A DNA stretch of 6,882 nucleotides, taken from NCBI GenBank assembly GCA_050250795.1, contig JBFWNZ010000209.1, positions 1 through 6,882 of the forward strand. The letters are read 5' to 3'. The position numbers and the translations under genes are program-made. How positions within the stretch are numbered: the stretch's first letter is position 1; each line of letters opens with the position of its first letter. The notes beneath the pieces were generated by a model. It was given only the letters and a program-made list of their open reading frames with translations, had not been told where the DNA came from and did not search any database. The DNA comes from JBFWNZ01 sp050250795. GTDB lineage: Bacteria > Pseudomonadota > Alphaproteobacteria > UBA8366. Shown in pieces: positions 1 through 5,929 of the stretch.

Positions 1-87
1 CTGCTGGCGTGGCTGGCGACGGTCGCCGCGATTATCGCGCTGACGCGCCTCGTCCGGCCCGCCCCGGCCCGACTTCCTGCCGAATAG
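1..87 (+). CDS. C-terminal end of an unidentified membrane protein (partial)
   Basis: The first reading frame is open from the window edge to a TAG at 85-87 and encodes 28 residues. They begin LLAWLATVAAIIALTRLV, a hydrophobic stretch long enough for one membrane helix, and end in a short Arg/Pro-rich tail (RPAPARLPAE). This looks like the last transmembrane segment and cytoplasmic tail of a polytopic inner-membrane protein such as a transporter, but the family cannot be told from this much. Codon use is GC-rich like the neighbouring chromosomal genes. It converges with the GNAT gene, with only 2 bp between the two stop codons, and no obvious terminator hairpin separates them. Confidence 0.6.
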   Translation: MLAWLATVAAIIALTRLVRPAPARLPAE

Positions 88-89
88 CG

Positions 90-611
90 CTATTGCAGGC
101 CGCGCGGCACGGGCAGCGCGGCCCAGCCATAGGCCGCCTCGTGTAAAACCGTGCCCCAGAGCGGCTCGTCGCGCTCGGCAACCCGCGTGCCGCCCATCGC
201 CTCATAGAAATAGCGGGCCGGATTGGCGTCCAGCACCCAGAGGACGGCCGAGCCGTGGCCCGCGCGCTTCAACGCGCCGAACTGGCGGTGCAGCAGGCGC
301 CGCCCCAGCCCCTGTCCCTGCCGGCCCGGAAGGACATAGAGGGTATAGACCTCGCCGGAATAGGCGAGGCTGCGCTGGCGGTTGGGTCCGGCACTGGCGA
401 AGCCGATCACGCCGTCGCTATCCTCCTCGGCCACCAGCACGATATCCGGGCTTGCCAGCACTCGCCGCCACATCGCGCACTCGCGCGGCTCCGACATGCG
501 CAGCAGGACATGGTCCGGCAGGATGCCGGCATAGGTGTCGCGCCAGGTCTCGACCTGGACATGCGCGATGGCACCCGCGTCCATCGGCCCGGCGGGACGG
601 ATGCGGATCAT
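90..611 (-). CDS. GNAT-family N-acetyltransferase
   Basis: This 173-residue protein has the usual length and layout of a single-domain GCN5-related N-acetyltransferase, which moves an acetyl group from acetyl-CoA to an amine. The acetyl-CoA pyrophosphate-binding motif A is clear at residues about 91-105 (LYVLPGRQGQGLGRRL), following the beta strand EVYTLYV. The C-terminal part has the common NPARYFYEAMGG segment (about 130-141), where the Tyr is often the general acid. The N-terminus (IRIRPAGPMDAGAIAHV) is also typical. The substrate cannot be predicted; the WRDTYAGILP segment near residues 23-32 occurs in many uncharacterised cytoplasmic GNATs. The ATG at 611 overlaps the upstream methyltransferase TGA as ATGA, which supports this start and indicates translational coupling. 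A longer open frame continues upstream, but it lies wholly in the other gene's sequence and is not protein-like. Confidence 0.9.
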   Translation of the reverse strand: MIRIRPAGPMDAGAIAHVQVETWRDTYAGILPDHVLLRMSEPRECAMWRRVLASPDIVLVAEEDSDGVIGFASAGPNRQRSLAYSGEVYTLYVLPGRQGQGLGRRLLHRQFGALKRAGHGSAVLWVLDANPARYFYEAMGGTRVAERDEPLWGTVLHEAAYGWAALPVPRGLQ

Positions 612-1900
612 GCGACCCGCTCCAGGATGGCGAGGAAGAAGCCGTCGGTGCCGTGCCGGCGCGGCGTCAGCAGCATCCGCGCGCCGATATCCGACGGCAC
701 CGCCCCCCCGACCGTGTGGGGCCAGACCGCCGCCACCGGCAGCGGACGGAAGTCCGGCCGGGCGGCGAGAAAGGCGTCGATCCGGTCGCCATCCTCTTCC
801 GGCAGCAGCGAGCAGGTCGCATAAACGAGCCGCCCGCCCGGCGCGACCAGCCGCGCGGCATCGGCCAGGATCGCATCCTGTTCGGCGGTCAGGCGCAGGA
901 TGTCCGCCGCCCGCAGGCGCTCCATCGTCTCGGGATTGCGGCGGACCGCGCCGGTCCCGCTGCAGGGCGCGTCGACCAGAACCCGGTCGAACCCCGCCTC
1001 CGGCAGAAGGCCGCGCTCTTCCGGCAGCACGCGGCATTCGGCATTCCAGACCCCGGCCCGGGCCAGCCGCGGCCGGGCCCGCTCCAGCCGCGCTTGCGAC
1101 CGGTCGCAGGCGACCAGCCGTCCCTGCCCGTGCATCGCCGCCGCCAGCGCCAGCGTCTTGCCGCCGCCGCCGGCGCAATAATCGAGCACCGCCATGCCCG
1201 GCCGCGCATCGACCAGCAGCGCCGCAAGCTGCGACGCCTCGTCCTGCGGCTCGATCCAGCCCTCGCGCCACGGCGCGGTCGCGGCGAGCGGGCGCCGCGC
1301 GGCGAGGCGAAGCCCCATCGGCGACCAGGGTGTCGGATCGGCGGCGATTCCCGCCTCCGCCAGCGCGGCGCGCGCGGCCTCGCGGCTGGCCTTTGCCGTG
1401 TTCACCCGCAGGTCGGTCGGCGCCTCTTCGCGCAAGGCCGCCATCTCGGCCGCGCGGTCGGGGCCGAAGACGCGGGCAAGCCCGCCTTCCATCCAGTCGG
1501 GATAGTTCCCGGCGACCGGCGCCGGCTGGCCGGGATCGTCCAGCGCCCACCCCGCCTGCGCCGCCAGCAAGGTCCGCTCCGCCGGGGTAAGAGGCTCAGG
1601 GCGGTGCGGCCCGCCGTCGAAACCGGCCTCCACCTCGGCGACGCTCCAGCCCGCTGCGAGAACCAGATGCGCCAGCACGCGCGGACGAGCCGCTTCCGCC
1701 GCCGCGCCGAGATGCCAGTCGAGCTGCCGCCAGCGGCGCAGCACGCCATAGACGATGCCCGCAATCGCCGCCCGGTCGCCGCCGCCGGCGAAGCGGCTGC
1801 GCCGCGTCCAGCCGGACAGCACGACATCCGCCGGCGCACGCGCAGCGGCGATCTCGGTCAGAATCTCGATGGCGGCTGCGGCGCGGGCGCCCGGCGTCAA
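608..1900 (-). CDS. RsmB/NOP-family rRNA (cytosine-C5) methyltransferase
   Basis: This 430-residue SAM-dependent RNA methyltransferase is about the length of E. coli RsmB, which makes m5C967 in 16S rRNA. Residues 1-90 resemble the NusB-like RNA-binding domain (ARAAAAIEILTEI; DRAAIAGIVYGVLRRW). Then come the PTDLRVNTAK segment (161-170), QDEASQLAA (219-227), SAM motif I LDYCAGGGGKT (239-249), motif IV DAPCSGTG with Cys313 (310-317), motif VI YATCS with Cys363 (360-364), and the C-terminal RRHGTDGFFLAIL (414-426). Cys363 should be the nucleophile and Cys313 the release cysteine by family precedent. The start is TTG at 1900. An in-frame TGA at 1931-1933 excludes a much longer protein, no ATG lies between, and the family's usual N-terminus begins directly after it. 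The TTG overlaps the guaB TGA as TTGA, with no strong Shine-Dalgarno, so translation probably depends on coupling to guaB. The exact target base is not certain, because alphaproteobacteria often carry several paralogues. Confidence 0.92.
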   Translation of the reverse strand: MTPGARAAAAIEILTEIAAARAPADVVLSGWTRRSRFAGGGDRAAIAGIVYGVLRRWRQLDWHLGAAAEAARPRVLAHLVLAAGWSVAEVEAGFDGGPHRPEPLTPAERTLLAAQAGWALDDPGQPAPVAGNYPDWMEGGLARVFGPDRAAEMAALREEAPTDLRVNTAKASREAARAALAEAGIAADPTPWSPMGLRLAARRPLAATAPWREGWIEPQDEASQLAALLVDARPGMAVLDYCAGGGGKTLALAAAMHGQGRLVACDRSQARLERARPRLARAGVWNAECRVLPEERGLLPEAGFDRVLVDAPCSGTGAVRRNPETMERLRAADILRLTAEQDAILADAARLVAPGGRLVYATCSLLPEEDGDRIDAFLAARPDFRPLPVAAVWPHTVGGAVPSDIGARMLLTPRRHGTDGFFLAILERVA

Positions 1901-3357
1901 CTGCTGACGCGGTAGTTCGGGGCTTCCTGCGTCACCGTGATGTCGTGCACATGGCTTTCGCGCAGGCCGGCCCCGGTGATGCGCTGCATCACACAGTTGC
2001 GCTGCATGTCGGCGATGGTGGCGTTGCCGGTGTATCCCATGGCCGAGCGCAGGCCGCCGACAAGCTGGTGGATCACCGTGCCGACCGGCCCCTTGTAGGG
2101 AACCCGACCCTCGACCCCCTCGGGCACCAGCTTCAGAGTCTCCGACACCTCCTGCTGGAAGTAGCGGTCGGCCGAGCCGCGCGCCATGGCGCCAACCGAC
2201 CCCATGCCGCGATAGGATTTGTAGGACCGCCCCTGATACAGCACGACCTCGCCCGGCGCCTCGTCGGTGCCCGCAAGCAGCGAGCCGATCATCACACAGT
2301 CCGCGCCGGCCGCGATCGCCTTGGCGATGTCGCCGGAGAACTTGATGCCGCCATCGGCAATCGCGGACACGCCGGCCTTGTGACAGGCCTCGGCCGCGTC
2401 CATCACCGCGGTCAGCTGCGGCACGCCGACGCCGGCCACGATCCGCGTGGTGCAGATGGAGCCGGGACCGATGCCGATCTTGACCGCATCCGCACCGGCA
2501 TCGATCAGCGCCTTGGCCCCGTCGGCGGTCGCCACATTGCCCGCCATCACCTGGGTATAGTTGCTGAGCCGCTTGACCGCCGCGACCTGGTCGATCACGC
2601 CCTCGCTATGGCCATGCGCCGTGTCGATCACGATCACGTCGCAGCCGGCATCCAGCAGCGCCTCGGCGCGCTTCAGCCCGTCCGGCCCCACACCCGTCGC
2701 CGCGGCGACGCGCAGGCGGCCCTTCTCGTCCTTGCAGGCGGCGGGATAGGCCTTGGCCTTCTCGATATCCTTGACCGTGATCAGGCCGACGCAGTGCTTC
2801 TCGTCATTGACGACGATCAGCTTCTCGATCCGGTGCTTGTGCAGCAGCCGCATCGCCTCGTCGCGCGACACGCCCTCGCGCACGCTGATAACGCCCTTGG
2901 TCATCAGTTCGCGCACGGGCTGGCTCGGGTCGTCGGCGAAGCGCACATCGCGGTTGGTCAGGATGCCGACCACCCGGCCGCCGCGCCGGGAGACGACCGG
3001 GATGCCCGAGATGCCGTTGCGGGCCATCAGGTCGAGCGCGGCGCGCAGCGTCTGCTCGGGCGTGATGGTGATGGGGTTCACCACCATCCCCGCCTCGAAC
3101 CGCTTCACCCGCCGGACCTCCTCGGCCTGACGCTCGATGTCGAAATTCTTGTGAATGACGCCGATGCCGCCGGCCTGGGCCATCGCGATGGCCAGGCGAT
3201 GCTCGGTCACGGTGTCCATCGCCGCCGACATGACGGGAATGCCCAGTTCGATGCTGGCAGTCAGCCGCGTGCGGGTATCGGTCTGGTTGGGCAGGACAGC
3301 GGACCGGGCGGGCTGGATGAGGACGTCGTCGAAGGTGAGCGCTTCGCGAAAACTCAT
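1897..3357 (-). CDS. guaB: Inosine-5'-monophosphate dehydrogenase
   Basis: IMPDH oxidises IMP to XMP with NAD+, the first committed and rate-limiting step of GTP synthesis, in the cytoplasm as a tetramer or octamer. The 486-residue length matches bacterial IMPDHs (about 488). The N-terminus has FREALTFDDVLIQPARS; the barrel strand ELGIPVMSAAMDTVTE (37-52) follows. Two CBS domains are inserted at about 92-146 and 152-208 (GIPVVSRRGGRVVGILTNRD; KLIVVNDEKHCVGLITVKDI). The barrel resumes with DTAHGHS (245-251), the catalytic loop IGPGSICTTR with Cys302, ADGGIKFSGD (334-343), and the mobile flap with the Arg398-Tyr399 pair (ADRYFQ). All key residues are present. The ATG at 3357 follows GGAAGAG by 6 bases. 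A longer open frame upstream runs into the promoter and rlmE and is not the start. CBS domains bind adenine and guanine nucleotides in this family, so feedback by ATP/GTP or ppGpp is plausible. Confidence 0.98.
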   Translation of the reverse strand: MSFREALTFDDVLIQPARSAVLPNQTDTRTRLTASIELGIPVMSAAMDTVTEHRLAIAMAQAGGIGVIHKNFDIERQAEEVRRVKRFEAGMVVNPITITPEQTLRAALDLMARNGISGIPVVSRRGGRVVGILTNRDVRFADDPSQPVRELMTKGVISVREGVSRDEAMRLLHKHRIEKLIVVNDEKHCVGLITVKDIEKAKAYPAACKDEKGRLRVAAATGVGPDGLKRAEALLDAGCDVIVIDTAHGHSEGVIDQVAAVKRLSNYTQVMAGNVATADGAKALIDAGADAVKIGIGPGSICTTRIVAGVGVPQLTAVMDAAEACHKAGVSAIADGGIKFSGDIAKAIAAGADCVMIGSLLAGTDEAPGEVVLYQGRSYKSYRGMGSVGAMARGSADRYFQQEVSETLKLVPEGVEGRVPYKGPVGTVIHQLVGGLRSAMGYTGNATIADMQRNCVMQRITGAGLRESHVHDITVTQEAPNYRVSS

Positions 3358-3363
3358 GCTGAT

Positions 3364-3370
3364 CTCTTCC
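3364..3370 (-). promoter_or_regulatory. Ribosome binding site of guaB
   Basis: GGAAGAG on the minus strand, 6 bases before the guaB ATG. It fixes the 3357 start over the longer upstream open frame. Confidence 0.75.
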
Positions 3371-3385
3371 GCCGGACAGGGCCGC

Positions 3386-3413
3386 AATATACACGAGCGA
3401 TCCTGCCTGCCAA
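3386..3413 (-). promoter_or_regulatory. Sigma-70-type promoter for guaB and downstream genes
   Basis: On the minus strand the sequence has a -35 box TTGGCA (3408-3413, one mismatch to TTGACA), a 16-bp spacer and a -10 box TATATT (3386-3391, one mismatch to TATAAT). Transcription would begin near 3379, leaving a leader of about 22 bases that includes the ribosome binding site. It lies in the short gap just past the rlmE stop, so guaB, the RsmB-like gene and the GNAT gene can be transcribed apart from ppx-rlmE. This is a visual motif match, with no mapped start site. Confidence 0.65.
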
Positions 3414-3415
3414 GG

Positions 3416-4129
3416 TCAAGCTTGCCCCTCCGGATCGCCTCGGAAGCCGGTTGCGACCAGATAGAACTCGCGGCTTTCGTCGCGGCTGGCCGCCGGCTTG
3501 ATCCGCGCAACCTTCGCGAAACGCTTGCGCAGCGCCGCCGTCAGCGCCGGCTCGTCGCTGCCCTGCAGCACCTTGGCGACGAAGCCGCCGCCGGGCAGCA
3601 GAACCGCCGCGGCAAGATCGACCGCCGCCTCGGCAAGGCCGACGCTGCGCAGATGGTCGGTCGGCGCATGCCCGGTCATCGAGGGCGCCATGTCGCTCAG
3701 CACAAGGTCGGCCGGCCCACCCAGCACGTCGCGCAATTGCGCCTCGACCGCCGGGTCGGTCAGGTCGCCCCGCAGCACGACCGCGCCGGGCACGGGGTCC
3801 ATCTCCAAGAGGTCGAGCGCCACCACCTTGCCGGACGGCCCGACCTTCTCGGCCGCATACTGGGTCCAGCCGCCGGGCGCGGCGCCCAGATCGACCACGC
3901 GCATCCCGCGGCGCAGCAGCTTGAACTTGGCTTCCAGCTCTTCGATCTTGAACACCGCGCGGCTGCGATATCCCCGGCGGCGCGCTTCCTGCACATAAGG
4001 GTCGTTCAACTGGCGCTGCAGCCAGCGCGTGGACGAGGCCGAACGCTGCCGGGCCGTCTTGACGCGAACAGCGGCGGCACGGCCCGGCTGACGCGTGCCC
4101 CCGCCCTTGCCGCCCTTAGATCCCGGCAT
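3416..4129 (-). CDS. rlmE: 23S rRNA (uridine-2552-2'-O)-methyltransferase RlmE (FtsJ/RrmJ)
   Basis: RlmE 2'-O-methylates U2552 in the A-loop of 23S rRNA late in 50S assembly. The 237-residue protein carries the full K-D-K-E catalytic set: Lys61 (RAVFKIEEL), Asp146 (LSDMAPSMTGH), Lys186 (GGFVAKVLQG) and Glu221 (SREFYLVA). The SAM-binding motif is VVDLGAAPGGWTQYA at 78-92. The substrate-contact region RWLQRQLNDPYVQEARRRGYRSRA precedes it. Compared with E. coli RlmE (209 residues), it has a longer basic Gly/Arg/Lys-rich N-terminus of about 30 residues, which is common in alphaproteobacterial versions and may contact rRNA. The ATG at 4129 lies inside the end of the Ppx/GppA gene (14-bp overlap) with only a weak purine-rich site upstream, so coupled translation is likely. 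The stop sits directly next to the guaB promoter. Confidence 0.96.
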   Translation of the reverse strand: MPGSKGGKGGGTRQPGRAAAVRVKTARQRSASSTRWLQRQLNDPYVQEARRRGYRSRAVFKIEELEAKFKLLRRGMRVVDLGAAPGGWTQYAAEKVGPSGKVVALDLLEMDPVPGAVVLRGDLTDPAVEAQLRDVLGGPADLVLSDMAPSMTGHAPTDHLRSVGLAEAAVDLAAAVLLPGGGFVAKVLQGSDEPALTAALRKRFAKVARIKPAASRDESREFYLVATGFRGDPEGQA

Positions 4130-5204
4130 TGCGATCCGGTCCGCCTTGCGACGATTCCATCAGATCGATCAGGATGCCCTCGCGCACGCCCCGGTCGGCG
4201 ACGCGCAACCGACCCACCGGCCAGCGCCGGCAGATCGATTCCAGGATCGCGCAGCCGGCGACCACGAGGTCCGCCCGCTCCGCACCGATGCAGGGCTCCG
4301 CGGCGCGGTCTTCGGCATCGGCCGTCAGCAGGCGATGGCTGATCTCGCGAATTGCGGGGAACCCCAGCATCGCCCCATCGACGCGCGACCGGTCATAACG
4401 CGCGAGGCCCATATCGATCCCGGTCAGCGTCGTGACCGTGCCGGACGTGCCGACCATCTGCACACGGTCCTGCTGCACGGCCTCCGCAATACCGAACCGG
4501 TCGCAGAAGGGCGCCAGCCTTTCGCCGATCCTGTCGATCAGCGCGGCATAGCCCGCTTCGGTAAAGCCCTCCTGGCCGTGACGTTCGCTCAGCGTCACCA
4601 CGCCATCGGGGATGGAGAGAGAACCCAGCATCTGCGGTCGCGATCCCGTAAGGTCGAGCCAGACGATCTGCGTGCTGCCGCCGCCGATGTCGAACATCAG
4701 CGCATTCGGCTTGCCCTCGTCGAGCAGCGGCAGGCAGCCATGAATCGCAAGGCGTGCCTCCTCCTCGCATGTGATCGTCTCGATCGCAAGTCCCGTCTCG
4801 GCTTCGACGCGTTGCAGGAACTCGGTGCAGTTATAGGCGCGGCGGCACGCCTCGGTGGCCACGGCGCGGGCGCGATCGACCCCGGCGCGGCGCATCTTGC
4901 CGGCGCAGACCCGCAATGCCTCGATGGCGCGATCCATCGCCGCCTCGCTCAGCCCGCCGCTGCGGTCGAGCCCCTCGCCCAGCCGGACGACGCGCGAGAA
5001 GGCATCGACCACCTGAAAGCCAAGCGGCGCGGTCCGCGCGACCAGCAGCCGGCAGTTGTTGGTGCCGAGATCGAGGGCGCCATAAACATGCTGCAAGCGC
5101 TCAGCCTCCCCGGCGTTGCGCCTCCCGATGACGTCCCTTCGCCGGCGACGGTTTAAATAACCCGCCATCCCGACGTCGTTTCCTTCCCCGTTCGATCCGC
5201 TCAT
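4116..5204 (-). CDS. Ppx/GppA-family phosphatase (exopolyphosphatase or pppGpp phosphohydrolase)
   Basis: This is a member of the actin-like ASKHA superfamily that hydrolyses the terminal phosphate of inorganic polyphosphate and/or converts pppGpp to ppGpp. With the chosen start it has 362 residues: phosphate-1 motif ALDLGTNNCRLL (43-54), AVATEACR (114-121), EEEARLA (147-153), phosphate-2 motif MFDIGGGSTQI (170-180), GTSGTVTTL (252-260), ERADLVVAG (309-317) and the C-terminal ADRGVREG (336-343). It has only the two N-terminal ASKHA lobes and lacks the C-terminal HD-like half of E. coli Ppx (about 510 residues). This short form is usual in alphaproteobacteria, so polyP versus pppGpp preference cannot be read off. 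Start choice is uncertain: ATG 5204 has GGGAG 9 bases upstream; ATG 5168 has AAGGA somewhat too far away (residues MAGYLNRRRRR); TTG 5267 is weak. The N-terminus holds an Arg run before the domain. The gene's end overlaps rlmE, a common pairing in this class. Confidence 0.93.
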   Translation of the reverse strand: MSGSNGEGNDVGMAGYLNRRRRRDVIGRRNAGEAERLQHVYGALDLGTNNCRLLVARTAPLGFQVVDAFSRVVRLGEGLDRSGGLSEAAMDRAIEALRVCAGKMRRAGVDRARAVATEACRRAYNCTEFLQRVEAETGLAIETITCEEEARLAIHGCLPLLDEGKPNALMFDIGGGSTQIVWLDLTGSRPQMLGSLSIPDGVVTLSERHGQEGFTEAGYAALIDRIGERLAPFCDRFGIAEAVQQDRVQMVGTSGTVTTLTGIDMGLARYDRSRVDGAMLGFPAIREISHRLLTADAEDRAAEPCIGAERADLVVAGCAILESICRRWPVGRLRVADRGVREGILIDLMESSQGGPDRNAGI

Positions 5205-5301
5205 TCTCGGGAACTCCCGGCGAGCGGTATCGCGGTAAATCCTTGCCCGATTCGGCACGCTGCGCAAGCCTGCCTGTCGGCCGGGGCAAAATTACCGTCC
5301 C

Positions 5302-5337
5302 TTGCCCCTACACAGGCCGGACCCGATGTGTTAGAAA
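5302..5337 (+). promoter_or_regulatory. Candidate promoter of the tRNA-Gln gene
   Basis: A TTGCCC box (5302-5307) is followed about 20 bases later by GTGTTAGAAA (5328-5337). This pair resembles the TTG...TTAGAAA pattern often seen before stable-RNA genes in alphaproteobacteria. The spacing does not fit a textbook sigma-70 promoter neatly, so the exact -10 hexamer is unclear. It would give a leader of some 45-50 bases before the mature tRNA. Nothing else in 5205-5386 stands out, and the divergent ppx promoter could not be placed with confidence. Confidence 0.35.
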
Positions 5338-5386
5338 GCCGCCCTTCCGAGGGGGTGGCCAGCCTGCCCCAACCGATGGCGCCCGC

Positions 5387-5461
5387 TGGGGGATAGTTCA
5401 ACGGTTAGAACACTCGGCTCTGACCCGAGTAATCTTGGTTCGAATCCAGGTCCCCCAGCCA
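5387..5461 (+). tRNA. tRNA-Gln, anticodon CUG, CCA encoded
   Basis: A complete 75-base cloverleaf can be drawn. The acceptor stem pairs TGGGGGA (5387-5393) with TCCCCCA (5451-5457), followed by discriminator G5458 and encoded CCA (5459-5461). The anticodon stem is CTCGG/CCGAG (5413-5417/5425-5429) around the loop CTCTGAC, with anticodon CTG at 5420-5422, which reads the glutamine codon CAG. The T arm is CTTGG-TTCGAAT-CCAGG (5434-5450) with one G-U wobble. The U1-A72 pair is typical of tRNA-Gln. The gene lies between the core operon and an accessory segment of different composition, so its 3' end is a natural candidate for an integration site. Confidence 0.96.
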
Positions 5462-5472
5462 TCGCGCCGCCA

Positions 5473-5668
5473 CGTACTTCTCTCAGAAAATTCAATGCCC
5501 TGAAATGGCTGGAAAGCCTAGGCGATCCTTCGTCGATCTATAATTTCCTGAGCACCTGAATTCACTAGCTTCTTCCTGAGCGACCGACAGTTCGACGCCT
5601 GGATCAAAAAAGCCCCTCAATGCAGGCGGCCCCAATCGTCACAGCCGAGCCCCTTTCGCGAAGGGTGA
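5473..5668 (+). pseudogene. Possible protein-gene debris after the tRNA
   Basis: Two adjacent plus-strand stretches read like real protein although neither has a start. Frame one (5473-5559) reads RTSLRKFNALKWLESLG, then DPSSIYNFLST, then TGA. Frame two (open 5552-5668) contains EFTSFFLSDRQFDAWIKKAP before losing protein character. They sit in neighbouring frames, so together they could be the tail of one gene broken by a frameshift, or two gene ends. The amino-acid mix (Trp, Phe, Tyr, Leu in helical spacing) is unlike GC-rich shadow frames. I do not recognise the family. The segments are short enough for chance to remain a serious alternative. Confidence 0.22.
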
Positions 5669-5847
5669 ATTTACGGAGTGGCCAAGGCACTCGGCATTTC
5701 GCGGCCCTTGATGGCCCATTGCATAGAGATCAGGAGCCACCCGTCCTAGTACGTTGGGAAGGACCAGCGAGCGAAGCTGGCAGAAGCGGCGGCACTGAAA
5801 GCTAGGATCAATCAGAAACCGTGCTGCCTTCGGCTCTTCGGACACCC
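5669..5847. other. Intergenic stretch with no recognisable feature
   Basis: Together with 5462-5668 and 5848-5929 this makes a gap of about 470 bases without a convincing intact gene. Within 5669-5847 I see only small hairpins, such as CCAGC/GCTGG at 5764-5780, and open frames with no protein-like composition. No promoter, tRNA or insertion-sequence end could be supported. Confidence 0.5.
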
Positions 5848-5894
5848 ATAGCATTTTCATTTCATGAATTGATTTTATGAAATGAAAATGCTAT
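5848..5894. repeat. Perfect 18-bp inverted repeat with 11-bp centre (candidate operator)
   Basis: The left arm ATAGCATTTTCATTTCAT (5848-5865) and right arm ATGAAATGAAAATGCTAT (5877-5894) are exact reverse complements, separated by GAATTGATTTT. Pairing stops at 5847/5895. Each arm holds two copies of an ATGAA-type half-site, so it could seat two protein dimers. The stem is A/T-rich with no following T-run, which argues against a rho-independent terminator. Its position over a promoter points to a repressor operator; a recombination or replication site is less likely. Confidence 0.85.
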
Positions 5895-5897
5895 ATA
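5869..5897 (+). promoter_or_regulatory. Promoter of the 300-residue orphan gene, embedded in the inverted repeat
   Basis: TTGATT (5869-5874, -35) and TATATA (5892-5897, -10) are 17 bp apart, the optimal spacing. The -35 box lies in the unpaired centre of the inverted repeat, and the right arm fills the spacer and enters the -10. A protein bound to the repeat would block polymerase. Initiation near 5904 would give a leader of about 26 bases with the ribosome binding site inside. The mirror position on the minus strand lacks a good -35 and -10, so the promoter looks one-directional. Confidence 0.6.
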
Positions 5898-5918
5898 GGT
5901 CTCAAGTCGATGCGTCCT

Positions 5919-5922
5919 GGAG
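5919..5922 (+). promoter_or_regulatory. Ribosome binding site deciding the 5930 start
   Basis: GGAG lies 7 bases before ATG 5930. The upstream in-frame ATGs at 5882 and 5888 lie inside the repeat and upstream of the predicted transcription start, so they are unlikely to be used. Confidence 0.65.
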
Positions 5923-5929
5923 ATTGCTT

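Noticed and set aside
90..1550. 486-codon minus-strand frame as a longer GNAT fusion
   Set aside because: Only its last 173 residues are protein-like. The rest is a shifted reading of the methyltransferase gene, and the ATGA junction marks the true start.
452..1915. Long plus-strand open frame opposite the RsmB-like gene
   Set aside because: It is antisense to a clear methyltransferase, rich in Arg/Ala/Pro/Gly with no motifs. Such frames are typical of GC-rich DNA.
1945..3501. 518-codon plus-strand open frame opposite guaB
   Set aside because: It is His/Asp/Arg/Gly-rich without domains and runs fully opposite an intact IMPDH. It is an artefact of third-position G/C.
4095..5156. 353-codon plus-strand open frame opposite ppx
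   Set aside because: It is the mirror of the Ppx/GppA coding frame, with no protein-like motif.
5606..5620. GGGGC followed by six T on the minus strand as a terminator
   Set aside because: No stable GC stem pairs upstream of the T-run, and no minus-strand gene needs a terminator there.
5745..5802. 23S-rRNA-like words (CCTAGTACG, then CTGAAAGC) suggesting an rRNA remnant
   Set aside because: The two short matches are in the right order but about half the expected distance apart, and the sequence between does not resemble the sarcin-ricin or 3'-end helices. Coincidence is more likely.
5639..5860. 73-residue minus-strand frame starting MKML in the left repeat arm
   Set aside because: It shares MKML with the other side only because the repeat is symmetrical. 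It has no ribosome binding site, no mirrored promoter, and Arg/Pro-rich shadow-like content.
5848..5894. The inverted repeat as insertion-sequence terminal repeats or a terminator
   Set aside because: The arms are only 11 bp apart with no transposase between them, and the A/T-rich stem lacks a U-tract. A promoter-operator fits better.
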